6,856 bases of DNA, taken from contig JABSQE010000097.1 of the NCBI GenBank assembly GCA_013214245.1, positions 1 through 6,856 on the forward strand, given 5' to 3'. A model generated the notes under the pieces. The model did no database searches. It was not told the DNA's origin and worked only from the letters and a program-made list of their open reading frames with translations. Below are positions 6,064 through 6,856 of the stretch, one piece after another. The stretch comes from Hyphomicrobiaceae bacterium. GTDB taxonomy: Bacteria > Pseudomonadota > Alphaproteobacteria > Rhizobiales > Hyphomicrobiaceae. Numbering within the stretch: position 1 is the first letter of the stretch; each line of letters starts with the position of its first letter. The translations under genes and the position numbers were made by a program.

Positions 6064-6856
6064 TCAATCTTTATCGAGTCCGTAGAGAGAATGGAGCGTG
6101 CGAACAGCTAATTCAGCATATTCAGAGCGAATTAAAATGCTAATTTTAATTTCAGATGTGGTGATTGCAAGAATATTAATATGTTTCTCCGCTAGTTCTG
6201 TGAACATTTGTGCTGCAACTCCAGGATGTGATCGCATACCTATACCAATAACTGAAACCTTAACAACATCGTCAGAGCTAATAATATTAGAATATCCAAT
6301 ATGCTGACGTGCATCTTCCAAAACCTGTCGCGTTCGGTTAAGCTCATTGGCCGTTACAGTAAATGTCATATCTGTGCTCTTACCATCTGAAGATAAGTTC
6401 TGGACAATCATATCAACGTTAATGTTAGCCTCTGCGAGAGGGCCAAAAATGCTTGCCGCAATACCAGGTTGATCAGCAATTTGCTGGACAGTCACCTTGG
6501 CTTCATCTTTTGCATAAGCAATTCCGCTTACAATCTGAGCTTCCACGATTTCATCCTCGCCACAAACTATCGTACCAATTTTATCCCAATCATGAACACG
6601 CATAACGGATGGAATCGAGTCAGGTTCTGAAAAACTAGAGAGAACCCTCACACGCATACTATGAATCATTGCTAATTCAACAGATCTCGTTTGAAGTACT
6701 TTTGATCCTAGCGAAGCCATTTCCAACATCTCTTCGTATGAAACACGTGACATGCGCTGCGCCTTAGGCTCAATTCGCGGATCAGTCGTGTATATTCCGT
6801 CCACGTCTGTATAAATGTCACAGACATCAGCCTCAACTGCAATAGCTAAAGCAACC
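6064..6856 (-). CDS. lysC: Aspartate kinase, C-terminal part; 5' end off the right edge
   Basis: Phosphorylates L-aspartate with ATP to give 4-aspartyl phosphate, the first step toward diaminopimelate/lysine, threonine and methionine. The frame is open to the window edge: the bases beyond 6804 read V-A-L-A-I-A-V-E-A-D-V-C-D-I-Y-T-D-V-D-G, the usual kinase-domain segment. The GTG at 6804 is therefore internal and not a start. 263 residues are visible; the family is usually about 400-410, so roughly 140-150 N-terminal residues, including the KFGG motif, lie outside. Seen here are DVDGIYTTDPR (17-27), then YEEMLEMASLGSKVLQ, then two ACT domains. The first ACT is around 120-180 (KVTVQQIADQPGIAASIF). 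The second is around 197-263 (VSVIGIGMRSHPGVAAQMF, with ITTSEIKISILI). These ACT modules normally carry allosteric inhibition by lysine and/or threonine. The stop is TGA at 6066-6064. No defects are visible. Confidence 0.96.
   Translation of the reverse strand, partial: VALAIAVEADVCDIYTDVDGIYTTDPRIEPKAQRMSRVSYEEMLEMASLGSKVLQTRSVELAMIHSMRVRVLSSFSEPDSIPSVMRVHDWDKIGTIVCGEDEIVEAQIVSGIAYAKDEAKVTVQQIADQPGIAASIFGPLAEANINVDMIVQNLSSDGKSTDMTFTVTANELNRTRQVLEDARQHIGYSNIISSDDVVKVSVIGIGMRSHPGVAAQMFTELAEKHINILAITTSEIKISILIRSEYAELAVRTLHSLYGLDKD

Noticed and set aside
6098..6307. Plus-strand open frame opposite the lysC ACT domains
   Set aside because: Antisense shadow of a conserved coding region.
1..6856. 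tRNA, rRNA, CRISPR array, insertion sequence or long repeats
   Set aside because: I saw no cloverleaf, no regularly spaced repeats, no transposase-like frame and no terminal inverted repeats in the spacers.

Overview
The window looks like a piece of an AT-leaning (roughly 40 % G+C by eye) alphaproteobacterial chromosome. The evidence is a DUF4167 protein, a family I know essentially only from Alphaproteobacteria, sitting in the order lysC – prfA – prmC – DUF4167. That order is a conserved alphaproteobacterial neighbourhood. GyrB, PrfA and LysC read like Rhodospirillales-type sequences, but I cannot fix the genus. Missing neighbours, AT-rich spacers and modest G+C suggest a lineage with a rearranged and possibly shrinking genome, such as a host-associated or symbiotic one; this is inference. 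The genetic code is standard, with TGA used as the stop of lysC.

Layout: gyrB (+ strand, 5' end cut off by the left edge) runs to 2353. It is followed by a 370-bp spacer with a strong 9-bp hairpin at 2392-2412. Everything to the right is on the minus strand, so the minus-strand cluster converges on gyrB. Read in its own direction (right to left), the cluster is lysC (N-terminal part off the right edge), a 250-bp spacer, prfA, prmC overlapping the prfA end by a few bases, a 353-bp spacer, and the DUF4167 gene.

Functions: prfA and prmC form a working pair, since release factor 1 is methylated on its GGQ glutamine by PrmC; they look translationally coupled. GyrB is the ATPase subunit of DNA gyrase. 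LysC is the first enzyme of the aspartate-family pathway (lysine/diaminopimelate, threonine, methionine). The DUF4167 protein has no established role that I can state; its conserved N-terminal block and arginine-rich segments suggest nucleic-acid contact.

The most notable features are local. No ptsP lies between lysC and prfA, and no clpB follows the DUF4167 gene, although both are usual neighbours in many relatives. The lysC-prfA spacer has a promoter-like pair correctly placed for prfA and an ATG-less 60-codon open frame. A tiny open frame overlaps the DUF4167 start as ATGA. I see no mobile element, CRISPR array, tRNA, rRNA or evidence of a new multi-gene system.
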